From: Rhodoferax sp.
GTDB lineage: Bacteria; Pseudomonadota; Gammaproteobacteria; Burkholderiales; Burkholderiaceae_C
Assembly (NCBI GenBank): GCA_024235935.1
Contig: JACKLL010000017.1
Span: 1 to 64,000, forward strand
DNA length: 64,000 nucleotides
Reading direction: 5' to 3'
Of this stretch, positions 50,768 through 60,024 are shown one piece after another (the first letter of the stretch is position 1; each line of letters starts with the position of its first letter). The notes beneath the pieces are model-generated. The model ran no database searches and was not told where the DNA came from. It saw only the letters and a list, made by a program, of their open reading frames with translations. The position numbers were made by a program, and so were the translations under genes.

Positions 50768-52462
50768 ATGGCCACCAAGACCGTCGCGCTCAACAGCCGC
50801 AGCAAGAACATCACCGAAGGCAAGTCACGCGCCCCCAACCGCTCCATGTACTACGCCATGGGCTACGAAGAAGGTGACTTCAGCAAGCCGATGATCGGCG
50901 TGGCCAACGGCCACAGCACCATCACGCCATGCAACAGCGGCCTGCAGAAGCTGGCCGACGCGGCCATTGCCGGCATCGAGGAAGCCGGCGGCAACGCGCA
51001 GGTCTTCGGCACGCCGACCATCTCGGACGGCATGGCCATGGGCACCGAAGGCATGAAATATTCGCTGGTCAGCCGTGAGGTGATCTCCGACTGCGTCGAG
51101 ACCTGCGTCCAGGGCCAGTGGATGGATGGCGTGGTCGTGATCGGCGGCTGCGACAAGAACATGCCCGGCGGCATGATGGGCATGCTGCGCGCCAACGTGC
51201 CGGCCATCTACGTCTATGGCGGCACCATCCTGCCAGGCCACTTCAAGGGCCAGGATCTGAACATCGTCAGCGTGTTCGAGGCCGTGGGCCAGAACGCCGC
51301 CGGCCGCATGTCGGACGCAGACCTGCTGGAGATCGAGCGCCGTGCGATTCCCGGCACCGGCTCCTGCGGGGGCATGTACACCGCCAATACCATGTCGTCG
51401 GCCTTCGAGGCGCTGGGCATGTCCCTGCCCTACTCGTCAACCATGGCCAACCCGCACGACGAGAAGATGAACTCGGCCAAGGAGTCCGCCAAGGTACTGG
51501 TCAAGGCCATCGGCCTGGGCCTCAAGCCGCGCGACATCGTCACCCGCAAATCGCTGGAGAACGCCATCGCCGTGGTCATGGCCACCGGCGGCTCCACCAA
51601 CGCCGTGCTGCACTTCCTGGCCATCGCCCATGCGGCCGAGGTCGAATGGTCGATCGAGGACTTCGAACGCATCCGCCAGCGTACCCCGGTGCTGTGCGAC
51701 CTCAAGCCCAGCGGCAAATACCTGGCGGTCGATCTGCACAAGGCCGGCGGCATTCCGCAGGTCATGAAGACACTGCTGGCGGCCGGGCTGCTGCACGGCG
51801 ACTGCATGACCATCACCGGCCAGACCATCGCCGAGGTGCTCAAGGACATTCCCGACGTGCCACGTGCCGACCAGGACGTGATCCGCCCGATTTCCAACCC
51901 GATGTATGCCCAGGGCCACCTGGCCATCCTCAAGGGCAATCTGTCGCCCGAAGGCTGCGTGGCCAAGATCACCGGGCTCAAGAAGCCGGTGATGACCGGC
52001 CCGGCCCGCGTGTTCGACGACGAGCAGTCGGCGCTGGCCGCCATCCTGGCCGGCAAGATCGTGGCCGGCGACGTGATGGTGCTGCGCTACCTCGGCCCCA
52101 AGGGCGGACCGGGCATGCCGGAGATGCTGGCCCCGACCGGTGCGCTGGTCGGCCAGGGCCTGGGTGAGTCGGTCGGCCTGATCACCGACGGGCGTTTCTC
52201 GGGTGGCACCTGGGGCATGGTCGTCGGCCACGTCGCGCCCGAGGCCGCCGCTGGCGGCACCATTGCGCTGATCGAGGAAGGTGACTCCATCACCATCGAT
52301 GCGCACCAGTTGCTGCTTCAGCTCAATGTCGACGATGCGGAAATCGCCCGCCGTCGGGCTGCCTGGAAGGCCCCGGCGCCGCGCTATCTCCGTGGCGTGC
52401 AGGCGAAGTTTGCGTTCAACGCGGCATCGGCCAGCAAGGGCGCAGTCCTCGACAACTACTGA
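50768..52462 (+). CDS. ilvD: Dihydroxy-acid dehydratase
   Basis: The 564-residue iron-sulfur enzyme dehydrates 2,3-dihydroxy-isovalerate or -methylvalerate in valine, leucine and isoleucine synthesis. The cluster cysteines are in TPCNSGL, GGCDKNMPGGMMG and GSCGGMYTANTMSS. The start MATKTVALNSRSKNITEGKSRAPNRS is the typical one; ATG at 50768. It is of the shorter, [2Fe-2S] or [4Fe-4S] IlvD type, not determined here. The neighbouring LysR gene is divergent. It is not near other ilv genes, which in Burkholderiales is common. Confidence 0.95.
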   Translation: MATKTVALNSRSKNITEGKSRAPNRSMYYAMGYEEGDFSKPMIGVANGHSTITPCNSGLQKLADAAIAGIEEAGGNAQVFGTPTISDGMAMGTEGMKYSLVSREVISDCVETCVQGQWMDGVVVIGGCDKNMPGGMMGMLRANVPAIYVYGGTILPGHFKGQDLNIVSVFEAVGQNAAGRMSDADLLEIERRAIPGTGSCGGMYTANTMSSAFEALGMSLPYSSTMANPHDEKMNSAKESAKVLVKAIGLGLKPRDIVTRKSLENAIAVVMATGGSTNAVLHFLAIAHAAEVEWSIEDFERIRQRTPVLCDLKPSGKYLAVDLHKAGGIPQVMKTLLAAGLLHGDCMTITGQTIAEVLKDIPDVPRADQDVIRPISNPMYAQGHLAILKGNLSPEGCVAKITGLKKPVMTGPARVFDDEQSALAAILAGKIVAGDVMVLRYLGPKGGPGMPEMLAPTGALVGQGLGESVGLITDGRFSGGTWGMVVGHVAPEAAAGGTIALIEEGDSITIDAHQLLLQLNVDDAEIARRRAAWKAPAPRYLRGVQAKFAFNAASASKGAVLDNY

Positions 52463-52549
52463 TCATCTGCGCTGCGGTCGTCTGCGCCGGCATTGCGCCG
52501 GTGCGGCGCCGCTACTGGCAAACTGGTCGGCACTGACGCCTTGCGGCGC

Positions 52550-52792
52550 TCAGCGCTTCTTGCGGAAGTTGGTGCCGATGGCTTCCTTGTTGCGATCGAT
52601 TCGCTCCTGCTTGCGCAGGTTCTCGCGCTCCATTGCCTTGCGCTTGGTATAGCCACTGGCGTCGGCCCAGTACCACCAGACGACTGCCAGACCAAACGGC
52701 GCGAGCACGGTCCACCAGCTCCAGGCTGCCACCGGGCCAAGCTCAAGGTATTTCATGGCCAGCAAGACAATCCCCAAACCCAGTAAATACAT
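52550..52792 (-). CDS. Small Trp-rich protein (TIGR04438 family)
   Basis: This 80-residue protein has two hydrophobic helices (MYLLGLGIVLLAMKYLELG and WSWWTVLAPFGLAVVWWYW), followed by the charged tail DASGYTKRKAMERENLRKQERIDRNKEAIG. The W-S-W-W and WWYWADASGYTKRKAME segments match the small Trp-rich protein family known from Burkholderiales. Function is unknown. I use the ATG at 52792; an open extension of 12 residues lies upstream. It is convergent with ilvD and lies next to the cytochrome c gene, with no obvious link. Confidence 0.85.
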   Translation of the reverse strand: MYLLGLGIVLLAMKYLELGPVAAWSWWTVLAPFGLAVVWWYWADASGYTKRKAMERENLRKQERIDRNKEAIGTNFRKKR

Positions 52793-52891
52793 CACGCGCT
52801 CCCAGAAATTCGACACATTTGCTGACAAGGGCCGTCTCGGGTGTTCACTACAATCGGCCGGAACAACTGTAACCCAACCGAGAGGATGTCA

Positions 52892-53206
52892 ATGACGAAA
52901 GCACGCTGGGCAATTCTGGTCATGGCGCTGGCGACCACGGTCGCTGCACCGGCCTTTGCCGACGAGGCTCTGGCGACCAGCAAGAACTGCATGAGCTGCC
53001 ACAAGGTGGACAAGAAGCTGGTGGGACCGAGTTACAAGGAAGTGGCCGCGAAGTACGCCGGCCAGGCAGGGGCCGTCGACAAACTGGCCGCCAAGATCAT
53101 GAAGGGCGGCGCCGGCGTGTTCGGCGCGGTACCGATGCCGGCCAACACACAGGTCAACGAAGCCGAAGCCAAGACATTGGCGGCCTGGGTTCTGAGCCTC
53201 AAGTAA
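52892..53206 (+). CDS. Periplasmic class I cytochrome c (c551/c552-like)
   Basis: This 104-residue precursor has a signal peptide (MTKARWAILVMALATTVAAPAFA) and one haem motif Cys33-MS-Cys36-His37 in KNCMSCHKVDKKLVGPSYKEVAAKY. The axial Met is probably in GAVPMPANTQV, about residue 78. Size and pattern match the c8-type cytochromes (c551/c552) that donate electrons to oxidases or nitrite reductase. A ribosome site GAGAGG is before the ATG at 52892; an ATG at 52886 is an alternative. It could supply the cbb3 oxidase, but there is no FNR box nearby. A strong terminator follows. Confidence 0.92.
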   Translation: MTKARWAILVMALATTVAAPAFADEALATSKNCMSCHKVDKKLVGPSYKEVAAKYAGQAGAVDKLAAKIMKGGAGVFGAVPMPANTQVNEAEAKTLAAWVLSLK

Positions 53207-53246
53207 ATCGCCACGGGTGTCGCCGATCCGGCACCCGCGCCATCCG

Positions 53247-53278
53247 AGCCCGCCGGCACCGCCTGCGGGCTTTTTTTT
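53247..53278 (+). terminator. Rho-independent terminator of the cytochrome c gene
   Basis: A stem AGCCCGC with GCGGGCT, loop of eleven bases, is followed by a run of eight T. It stands 40 bases after the cytochrome c stop. It is the clearest terminator in this window. Confidence 0.9.
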
Positions 53279-53356
53279 ATTCGGCCAGGCCGACATTCGG
53301 TTGAACCTGTTGCCAGGCCTGCGCTCCCACCCGGGGTCCGTCCGACTGGAGTTGCC

Positions 53357-53959
53357 GTGAAACCTATCGATCAGAAATCCTTACGCCGCACCGCCTTTTT
53401 GGCCACCGTGTTGCTGTCGATGTTCGGCCTGTGGCCCGCATTGGCAGGGTCTGAAGAGGTCGATCCGCAGGAGAAGAAGGCCTGGGCGGCCCTGCGCTCA
53501 GGCGGCATCGTGCTGCTGCGCCATGCCAACGCCCCCGGCTTCGGCGACCCGCCCGAATTCATGCTCGGAGACTGCCGCACCCAGCGCAACCTCGATGCGG
53601 CCGGCCGGGCGCAGGCGCAAGGCATAGGCGCGCGGTTTCGCCAGCAAGGCGTGCGCCCTGGCAAGGTGCTGGCCTCGCAATGGTGCCGCACGCTGGATAC
53701 CGCAGAAGCGGCCTTTCCGGGTCAGGTCGAGCCGGAACCGGTCTTCAATTCCTTTTTCCAGGACCGCTCCGAAGCACCTGCACAGACGGCCATGGCCCGC
53801 GCCCTGTTGCTTGCGTGGCGCGGCCCCTCGGCACTGGTGGTGGTCACCCACCAGGTCAACATCACGGCACTGAGCGACATCGTGCCGGCATCGGGCGAAG
53901 GCATCGTGCTGCAGCGGGACGGCCCGCAACTGCGCGTGGTCGGCCGCATCCGCCCCTAG
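53357..53959 (+). CDS. Periplasmic histidine phosphatase family protein
   Basis: This 200-residue protein is a histidine phosphatase (phosphoglycerate mutase-like fold). The catalytic RH motif is in VLLRHANAPG; the other phosphate-contacting residues are in ASQWCRTLDTAEAAF and VVVTHQVNITAL. A signal-like N terminus (LRRTAFLATVLLSMFGLWPALAG) suggests export. It begins with GTG at 53357, with GGAG upstream. Substrate is unknown. It is 150 bases after the cytochrome c gene and is separated from it by the terminator. Confidence 0.85.
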   Translation: MKPIDQKSLRRTAFLATVLLSMFGLWPALAGSEEVDPQEKKAWAALRSGGIVLLRHANAPGFGDPPEFMLGDCRTQRNLDAAGRAQAQGIGARFRQQGVRPGKVLASQWCRTLDTAEAAFPGQVEPEPVFNSFFQDRSEAPAQTAMARALLLAWRGPSALVVVTHQVNITALSDIVPASGEGIVLQRDGPQLRVVGRIRP

Positions 53960-54050
53960 GGCAAAACTCGCCCCCTGCCTGTACGGTCGCACTGCGTGTC
54001 GACCGTCCGAGTCGTGGCGCTGCCAGAGGCAGGCGCCCCTTCGGCCCGTC

Positions 54051-54070
54051 AAGCCTGCGCAGGCAGGCTT
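54051..54070. repeat. Perfect 8-bp inverted repeat in the gap after the phosphatase gene
   Basis: AAGCCTGC and GCAGGCTT flank a four-base loop. It lies in a 202-base GC-rich gap between two convergent genes. There is no T-run, so it may be a terminator that needs Rho or a dispersed palindrome of the REP type. I cannot check for further copies elsewhere in the genome. Confidence 0.4.
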
Positions 54071-54161
54071 GGAGCCGCGGGCCTCAGCCCCACTGGGGGG
54101 CGCCCCTACGGCCTGGCAGAACCAGTTCCGTGGGGGACCGGTACCGCGCCGGGCGATGTGG

Positions 54162-56146
54162 CTACAGCTTTTCGGCCAGCTGTTCCAGGATGGCCGGGTT
54201 CTCCAGCGTGGAGGTGTCCTGCGTGATCGCCTCGCCCTTGGCTATGCGCAGCAGCAGGCGCCGCATGATCTTGCCGCTGCGGGTCTTGGGCAGGTTGTCG
54301 CCGAAACGGATGTCCTTGGGCTTGGCGATGGGGCCGATCTCCTTGGCACGCAGTTGCGCAGTTCGTTGGCGATCTGCTTGGCCTCTTCGCCGACCGGGCG
54401 GCTGCGCTTGAGCACGACGAAGGCGCAGATCGCCTCGCCGGTGACGTCGTCCGGACGCCCCACCACGGCAGCCTCGGCCACCAGGTCGGTCTTGGCGACC
54501 AGCGCCGACTCGATCTCCATCGTGCCCATGCGGTGGCCGGACACGTTGAGCACATCGTCGATGCGCCCGGTGATGCGGAAATAGCCGCGGTCTTCGCTGC
54601 GCACCGCACCGTCGCCGGCCAGATAGGTCTTGCCGCCCATCTCGGGTGGGAAATAGCTGGCCTTGAAGCGCTCCGGATCGTTCCAAATGGTGCGGATCAT
54701 CGACGGCCAGGGCCGCTTGACCACCAGAATGCCGCCGGTGCCATTGGGCAGGTCCTTGCCGGTCTCGTCGACGATGGCGGCCATGATGCCCGGGAGCGGC
54801 AGCGTGCAGCTGCCTGGTACCAGCGGCGTGGCACCCGGCAGCGGCGTGATCATGTGGCCGCCGGTTTCGGTCTGCCAGAAGGTGTCGACGATCGGGCAGC
54901 GCTCGCCGCCGACATTGCGGTAATACCACATCCAGGCTTCGGGATTGATCGGCTCGCCGACCGATCCCAGGATACGCAGGCTGGACAGATCGGAACGCGC
55001 CGGATGCACTTTCTCGTCGGCTTCGGCCGACTTGATCAGCGAGCGGATCGCGGTGGGCGCGGTATAGAAGATCGAACACTTGTGGCGCTCGATCATCTGC
55101 CAGAAACGCCCGGCATTGGGCCATGTCGGGACGCCTTCGAAAATGATCTGCGTCGCGCCAGCGGCCAGCGGGCCGTAGGCGACGTAGGTATGGCCGGTGA
55201 TCCAGCCGATATCGGCCGTGCACCAGAAGACGTCCTCAGGCTTGAGGTCGAAGGTCCAGTCCATCGTCAGCTTGGCCCACAGCAGATAGCCGCCGGTGGC
55301 GTGCTGCACGCCCTTGGGCTTGCCGGTGGAGCCGGAGGTAAAGAGGATGAACAGTGGATGCTCCGCCGGCACGGGGACGGCTGCGCACTGCTCAGACTGG
55401 CCCTTGAGCGCCTCGGCAAACGTGATATCGCGCCCGGCGACCATGTTGCAGGCGGTCTTGGTGCGCTCGTACACAAAGATGGTCTTGATCGACTCGCAGC
55501 CGCCCATGGCCAGGCCGTCGTCGACGATGGCCTTGAGTGGCAGCTCCTTGCCGCCGCGCATCTGGTAGTTGGCGGTGACCACGGCCACGGCGCCGGCATC
55601 GATGATGCGCTCCTGCAGTGCCTTGGCGGAGAAGCCGCCGAACACCACGCTGTGGGTGGCGCCAATGCGCGCGCACGCCTGCATGGCGATCACGCCTTCG
55701 AGCGTCATCGGCATGTAGATCAGGACCCGGTCACCCTTGCTGATGCCCTTGGCCTTGAGAGCGTTGGCGAACTGGCTGACGCGGGCCAGCAGTTCCTTGT
55801 AGGTGGTCTTGGTGACCTGCCCGTCGTCGGACTCGGTGATCACGGCCACCTTGTTCTCAACCGGCGTCCCCATGTGCTTGTCCAGGCAATTGGCACTGGC
55901 GTTGAGCTCGCCGTCGGCGAACCACTTGTAGAACGGCGCCTGGGACTCGTCCAGCGTCTGCGTGAACGGCTTGTTCCATGTCAGGTTCGCACGCGCCAGG
56001 CGGGCCCAGAAGCCTTCGTAGTCGCGCTCTGCCTCGGCGCACAAGGCCTGGTAGCCCGCCATGCCGGAAATGCGGGCGGCCTTGACGGTTTCGGCAGAGG
56101 GTTCGAATACCCGGTTTTCAACCAGAACGGACTGTATGGAACTCAT
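54162..56146 (-). pseudogene. acs: Acetyl-CoA synthetase with a one-base frameshift near the C terminus
   Basis: Acetyl-CoA synthetase makes acetyl-CoA from acetate, ATP and CoA. Residues 1-597 are read in one frame from the ATG at 56146: FTSGSTGKPKGVQHATGG, the WQTETGGHMI motif and YLAGDGAVRSEDRGYFRITGRIDDVLNVSGHRMGT. After NELRN the frame departs at about 54346-54347 and would give a 37-residue unrelated tail ending at 54242. The true ending, AKEIGPIAKPKDIRFGDNLP followed by KTRSGKIMRRLL with the acetylation-controlled catalytic Lys, lies in another frame and ends at 54162. One missing base (expected GTGGCC, seen GTGCC) explains it. The restored protein is about 661 residues, normal for Acs. 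It is either a recent pseudogene or a sequencing error. Confidence 0.85.
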
Positions 56147-56320
56147 CGCGTGATCTCCTGTTGTGGATGGCTTATTGACTATCGACTTGCCGACTGTGGC
56201 GCATGGCTCTTACAAGGCACTGACGCGCCGCAAGCGGGCCGGCAAAAGCCCTGCCCTGCCCTGGCCAGTCGGCCCGTCAACCTACAATGCGACGGTCTAC
56301 TTTAACCCTTCAGCGCCCGC

Positions 56321-56929
56321 ATGAGTCAACCCTCCAAACAGCCGCCTCCTGGCATTGCCCCGCTGTCCAAACTGATTTTCGCCAGCCGCTGGCTGCAGCT
56401 TCCGCTGTACCTGGGCCTGATCGCGGCGCAGGCCGTCTATGTGTTCCAGTTCTGGGTCGAACTGGTCCATTTGCTGGAAGCGGCATTCGGCAACCAGACC
56501 GCCTTGCAGGCCCTGGTCACCAGTACCGGATACAAGGCCGAATTCGAGATCACGTCACTGAACGAGACGGTGCTGATGCTGGTGGTGCTGGCACTGATCG
56601 ACGTCGTGATGATCTCCAACCTGCTGATCATGGTGATCGTCGGCGGCTACGAGACCTTTGTCAGCCGCATGAACCTGCAGATGCACCCGGATCAGCCGGA
56701 ATGGCTCAGCCATGTGAATGCGTCGGTGCTCAAGGTCAAGCTGGCGACTGCCATCATCGGCATCTCGTCTATCCATCTGCTCAAGACCTTCATCAACGCC
56801 GCCAATTACGACGTCAAGGTGCTGATGTGGCAGACCATCATCCACATCGTGTTCCTGCTGTCGGCCATGGCCATTGCCTACACCGACCGCCTGATGTCCC
56901 ACGGCAAGTCGTCCGGCGGCGGACACTGA
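56321..56929 (+). CDS. YqhA/UPF0114 family membrane protein
   Basis: This 202-residue protein has three or four helices and belongs to the YqhA/UPF0114 (TIGR00645) family of unknown function. Recognisable segments are LIFASRWLQLPLYLGLIAAQ, LNETVLMLVVLALIDVVMISNLLIMVIVGGYETFVSR and KVKLATAIIGISSIHLLKTFINA. It has no clear partner in the neighbourhood. The gene is divergent from acs and convergent with the Mrp operon. Confidence 0.9.
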   Translation: MSQPSKQPPPGIAPLSKLIFASRWLQLPLYLGLIAAQAVYVFQFWVELVHLLEAAFGNQTALQALVTSTGYKAEFEITSLNETVLMLVVLALIDVVMISNLLIMVIVGGYETFVSRMNLQMHPDQPEWLSHVNASVLKVKLATAIIGISSIHLLKTFINAANYDVKVLMWQTIIHIVFLLSAMAIAYTDRLMSHGKSSGGGH

Positions 56930-56932
56930 ATA

Positions 56933-56958
56933 CGCCCTGTGCCCGTGCAGGCAGGGCG
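56933..56958. terminator. Possible hairpin between yqhA and the mrp operon
   Basis: CGCCCTG and CAGGGCG form a 7-bp stem with a 12-base loop, just after the yqhA stop and close to the end of the convergent mnhG. No T-run follows, so its role as a terminator is uncertain. Confidence 0.35.
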
Positions 56959-56965
56959 CGCGGTG

Positions 56966-57310
56966 TCAAACCCGGGTGCCGGCCTCCTCGCCGGGCTGCG
57001 CGTGTGACGGCAACTGCAGATGCAGTGCCGCCATGGCCATCAGATTGGCCGAGACCGGCGCCGTGACGAACAGGAACAGCGTGATCAGCAACTCGTGGAT
57101 CGCCGGCATGCCATGGGCCCAGCCCAGCACCATGCTGGCCAGCAGCACGCCGCCAACACCCAGCGTGGTCGCCTTGGTCGGCGCATGCAGCCGCATGTAG
57201 AAGTCGGGCAGGCGCACCAGGCCGATGGCGCCGATCAACGCGAAGCTGCCGCCGACCACCAGCAGCAGCGCCGCCAGCCACTCCATCATCAGGGGAATCG
57301 GGGTGTCCAT
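56966..57310 (-). CDS. mnhG: Mrp-type Na+/H+ antiporter subunit G
   Basis: This 114-residue subunit has three helices and the MnhG/PhaG signature GSFALIGAIGLVRLPDFYMRLHAPTKATTLG. It is the last gene of the multi-subunit Mrp operon and lies eight bases after mnhF. The ribosome site AGGAGG is before the ATG at 57310; a GTG one codon earlier also fits. MnhG is required for assembly and ion transport of the complex. Confidence 0.93.
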   Translation of the reverse strand: MDTPIPLMMEWLAALLLVVGGSFALIGAIGLVRLPDFYMRLHAPTKATTLGVGGVLLASMVLGWAHGMPAIHELLITLFLFVTAPVSANLMAMAALHLQLPSHAQPGEEAGTRV

Positions 57311-57318
57311 CACGCCTC

Positions 57319-57591
57319 CTATTCGATCACGTCACCGCGCGTCACATAGCGCGACAAGGCCACCGTACCGACAAATCCCAGCATCGCCACGATCAGCGCC
57401 GCCTCGAACAGGATGGCTGTGTGCCAGCGCACGCCCAGCAGGATGACCAGTGCCACGACGTTGACATACATGGTGTCGAGCGCCAGGATGCGGTCGGGCA
57501 TGTGCGGCCCGCGCAGCAGACGCCAGCCACACAGGCCCATGGCCAGCGCGATGGCCAGCGTTGCATAGTCGAGTGCCCACGACAGGATCAT
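57319..57591 (-). CDS. mnhF: Mrp-type Na+/H+ antiporter subunit F
   Basis: This 90-residue protein has three helices with the MnhF/PhaF features RGPHMPDRILALDTMYVNVVALVILLG and a short start MILSWALDYATLAIA. The ATG overlaps the mnhE stop (ATGA). It is part of the Mrp antiporter complex and probably takes part in cation or bile-salt type export in relatives. Confidence 0.92.
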   Translation of the reverse strand: MILSWALDYATLAIALAMGLCGWRLLRGPHMPDRILALDTMYVNVVALVILLGVRWHTAILFEAALIVAMLGFVGTVALSRYVTRGDVIE

Positions 57592-58079
57592 CCCAGTATC
57601 TCCTTGAGCGGCGCTTCATAGCGCTGCTTGATCTGCGCCGCCATGCCCGGCACATCGTCACAGTCCAGTGCATGGACCAGGATCATCCGGCGCTCCTCGT
57701 CGACGACGCAAGAGACCGTTCCCGGCGTCGTCGTGATGATGGTGGCCAGCAATGTGATGGCGGTCGGATGCCGGATGTCGAGTGGAATCGGCACCCAGGC
57801 TGGCTGGGGATTGGATGTCGGCGACAGCACGATGCGCGCCACCACGATGTTGGACACCACGATATCCCACAGCACGATGAAGCACAGGCGCATGGCGGCG
57901 CTCCAGCTGCGCACCTGCAGCCGCTCGCCGAGGAATCCATCGACCAGTTTCGGCAGGCCCCAGCCCAGCACCGCAGCCGTGATCAGCTGCGGCACGGCCA
58001 GGCTCTGCTGCAGCATCAGCCAGCCCAGGGCCAGCACCGCCGACAGCACCGGATGCGGCAGGAATCCACGTCGCTTCAT
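57588..58079 (-). CDS. mnhE: Mrp-type Na+/H+ antiporter subunit E
   Basis: The 163-residue subunit E has the segment HPTAITLLATIITTTPGTVSCVVDEERRMILVHALD, the family signature, after two or three helices. The gene overlaps its neighbours on both sides by ATGA (with mnhD and mnhF). It is a structural subunit of the Mrp antiporter. Confidence 0.92.
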   Translation of the reverse strand: MKRRGFLPHPVLSAVLALGWLMLQQSLAVPQLITAAVLGWGLPKLVDGFLGERLQVRSWSAAMRLCFIVLWDIVVSNIVVARIVLSPTSNPQPAWVPIPLDIRHPTAITLLATIITTTPGTVSCVVDEERRMILVHALDCDDVPGMAAQIKQRYEAPLKEILG

Positions 58080-59674
58080 CGGCTGCCCCCACTTTGTCCG
58101 GTATACGGCCGGGCCGTGCGTGCATCCAGCCCCCCCTGCTCACCCAGCACCGCATCGGCATACGCCTTGCGATCGCGCAGTTGCTCGGCCGCAGCTTCGC
58201 TGTAGCGCTGCAGCGGGCCCGCAAACACGCTCATCGCCACGCTGGCCGCCAGCAGAAACCCGGTGGCCGTCACCAGTGGCGCGCTGGCGCCCGATGCGCC
58301 CGAGGGCATGTCGCTGCGCACATGCCAGAACAAGGTGCTGCCGGCGCGGGCCAGGCCCAGCAAGGACAGGAAACCGGCCAGCAGCACGACCGTCCAGACC
58401 ATGGTCGCATGCGCATGACCGCCGGACGCCTGCAGCAGCATCAGCTTGCCGATGAAGCCGGGCAAGGGCGGCAAGCCTACGCTGGAGGCGGCCGCCAGCA
58501 GCAGCATCAGACCCAGCATGGTGGGCTGCGCCACTGGCGAGGCCGGTTCGATGCGGCTGCCGACCTCGCCGCGCTGCGCAGCCACCAGTTCGACCAGCAG
58601 GAACAGGCCGGCCACGGTCAGCGTGCTGTGGGCCAGGTAATACAGTGCCGCAGACCAGGCCTGCGCCCCGAACAGACCGATCGCCATCAGAATGGTCCCC
58701 ACTGACGCAACCGTCAGCCAGGCCACCAGCCGCGGCAAGGTTTGCGCCGCCAGCACGCCCAGCACACCGATGGCACTGGTCAGCACCGCCAGCGGCAACA
58801 GCAGCGGTTCGACCAGCATCGCCGACGCGCCGGCATCTGCGCCGAAGATCACGCCATGCACACGCCAGATCGCGTAGACACCAACCTTGGTCATGATCGC
58901 GAACAAGGCCGCCACCGGTGCCGACGCCGCGGCATAGGTGGCCGGCAACCAGACCGACAGGGGCGCCAGCGCCGCCTTGAAGCCGAACACCACCAGCAGC
59001 AGCAAGGCCGCGACCTGCAGCACCACGGCGTCCGGGCCGGTGACCAGCGGCACGCGCACGGCCAGGTCGGCCATGTTCAGCGTGCCGGTCAAGGCATACA
59101 GCAGCGCCAGTCCGATCAGGAACAGCGCCGAGGCACTCAGGTTCAGCACCACGTAGTGGACGCCGACGCGAAGCCGCTCGCGGCCCAGGCCGTGCAGCAT
59201 CAGCACGTAGCTGGCGATCAGCAGCACCTCGAAGAACACGAACAGGTTGAACAGGTCGCCGGTGACGAAGGCTCCGTTGAGCCCCATCAGCTGGAACTGG
59301 AACAGGGCGTAGAAGTAGCGGCCATGCCCGGCCCAGCCACCGCTGGCGTACAGCAATACCGGCAGCGCGACCAGCGAGGTCAGCAGCACCATCACGGCCG
59401 ACAGGCGGTCCACGACCAGCACGATGCCGAACGGCGCCGGCCACTCGCCCATGCGGTAGACCATCAGCATGCCGTCACCGGCCTGCAGGAACAGCTGGAT
59501 CGCGATGATCAGGCCCAGCAGCGCCGAGCCGATCGCCACCCGGCCGGACAGCGTCTGGCGGCGCAGGTTGTGTTCCCCGCCCCCGTGGTCGCCGATCAGC
59601 AACAGCAGCACCGCCGTGGCCGCCGGCAGCAGCACCGGCAGCACCGGCAACTGGTCGATCAAGGACATGCTCAC
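58076..59674 (-). CDS. mnhD: Mrp-type Na+/H+ antiporter subunit D
   Basis: This 532-residue, 14-helix protein is related to the antiporter-like subunits of complex I. Features include NLFVFFEVLLIASYVLMLHG with its conserved Glu, FGFKAALAPLSVWLPATYAAASAPVAALFA with the Lys and Pro of the channel helix, and the PPLPGFIGKLMLLQ region. It is probably a proton-translocating subunit. The start is either GTG at 59674 (overlapping the mnhC stop as GTGA) or ATG at 59668. The long tail differs between species. Confidence 0.93.
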   Translation of the reverse strand: MSMSLIDQLPVLPVLLPAATAVLLLLIGDHGGGEHNLRRQTLSGRVAIGSALLGLIIAIQLFLQAGDGMLMVYRMGEWPAPFGIVLVVDRLSAVMVLLTSLVALPVLLYASGGWAGHGRYFYALFQFQLMGLNGAFVTGDLFNLFVFFEVLLIASYVLMLHGLGRERLRVGVHYVVLNLSASALFLIGLALLYALTGTLNMADLAVRVPLVTGPDAVVLQVAALLLLVVFGFKAALAPLSVWLPATYAAASAPVAALFAIMTKVGVYAIWRVHGVIFGADAGASAMLVEPLLLPLAVLTSAIGVLGVLAAQTLPRLVAWLTVASVGTILMAIGLFGAQAWSAALYYLAHSTLTVAGLFLLVELVAAQRGEVGSRIEPASPVAQPTMLGLMLLLAAASSVGLPPLPGFIGKLMLLQASGGHAHATMVWTVVLLAGFLSLLGLARAGSTLFWHVRSDMPSGASGASAPLVTATGFLLAASVAMSVFAGPLQRYSEAAAEQLRDRKAYADAVLGEQGGLDARTARPYTGQSGGSR

Positions 59675-60024
59675 GTGCCGCCCTCCTGCGGGTCCGGTCG
59701 GCCATCGACATGGTCGGTGCCGGATTCATGGCGACTGCGCAAGGCCAGCTCGATCACGAAACCGGTGGTCGCGAACCCGATCACGATGGCCGTGAGTACG
59801 AGGGCCTGCGGCAGCGGGTCGGCGATCTGCGGGCCATTGCCGACGATCGGTTGCGCGTTGCTCCACAGGCGGCCCATGGCGAAGATGAAGACGTTGACGG
59901 CATAGCCGAGCACCGTCAGCCCCAGCACGACCGGGAAGGTGCGCCCACGCAGCATCAGCCAGATGCCGCAGACGGTGACCCAGCCAATGCCGGTGGCGAC
60001 CAGAAATTCCATGCTCGGCATCAT
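59671..60024 (-). CDS. mnhC: Mrp-type Na+/H+ antiporter subunit C
   Basis: This 117-residue protein has three helices and is related to complex I subunit NuoK. The conserved segment GNGPQIADPLPQALVLTAIVIGFATTGFVIEL is the MnhC signature. The ATG overlaps the stop of the fused A/B gene (ATGA), and its own stop overlaps mnhD. It supports ion translocation by the Mrp complex. Confidence 0.93.
   Translation of the reverse strand: MMPSMEFLVATGIGWVTVCGIWLMLRGRTFPVVLGLTVLGYAVNVFIFAMGRLWSNAQPIVGNGPQIADPLPQALVLTAIVIGFATTGFVIELALRSRHESGTDHVDGRPDPQEGGT

Noticed and set aside
54162..55223. A separate 353-residue gene at the end of acs
   Set aside because: Only its last 60 residues look like protein, and they are the missing C terminus of acetyl-CoA synthetase; this is one gene with a frameshift.
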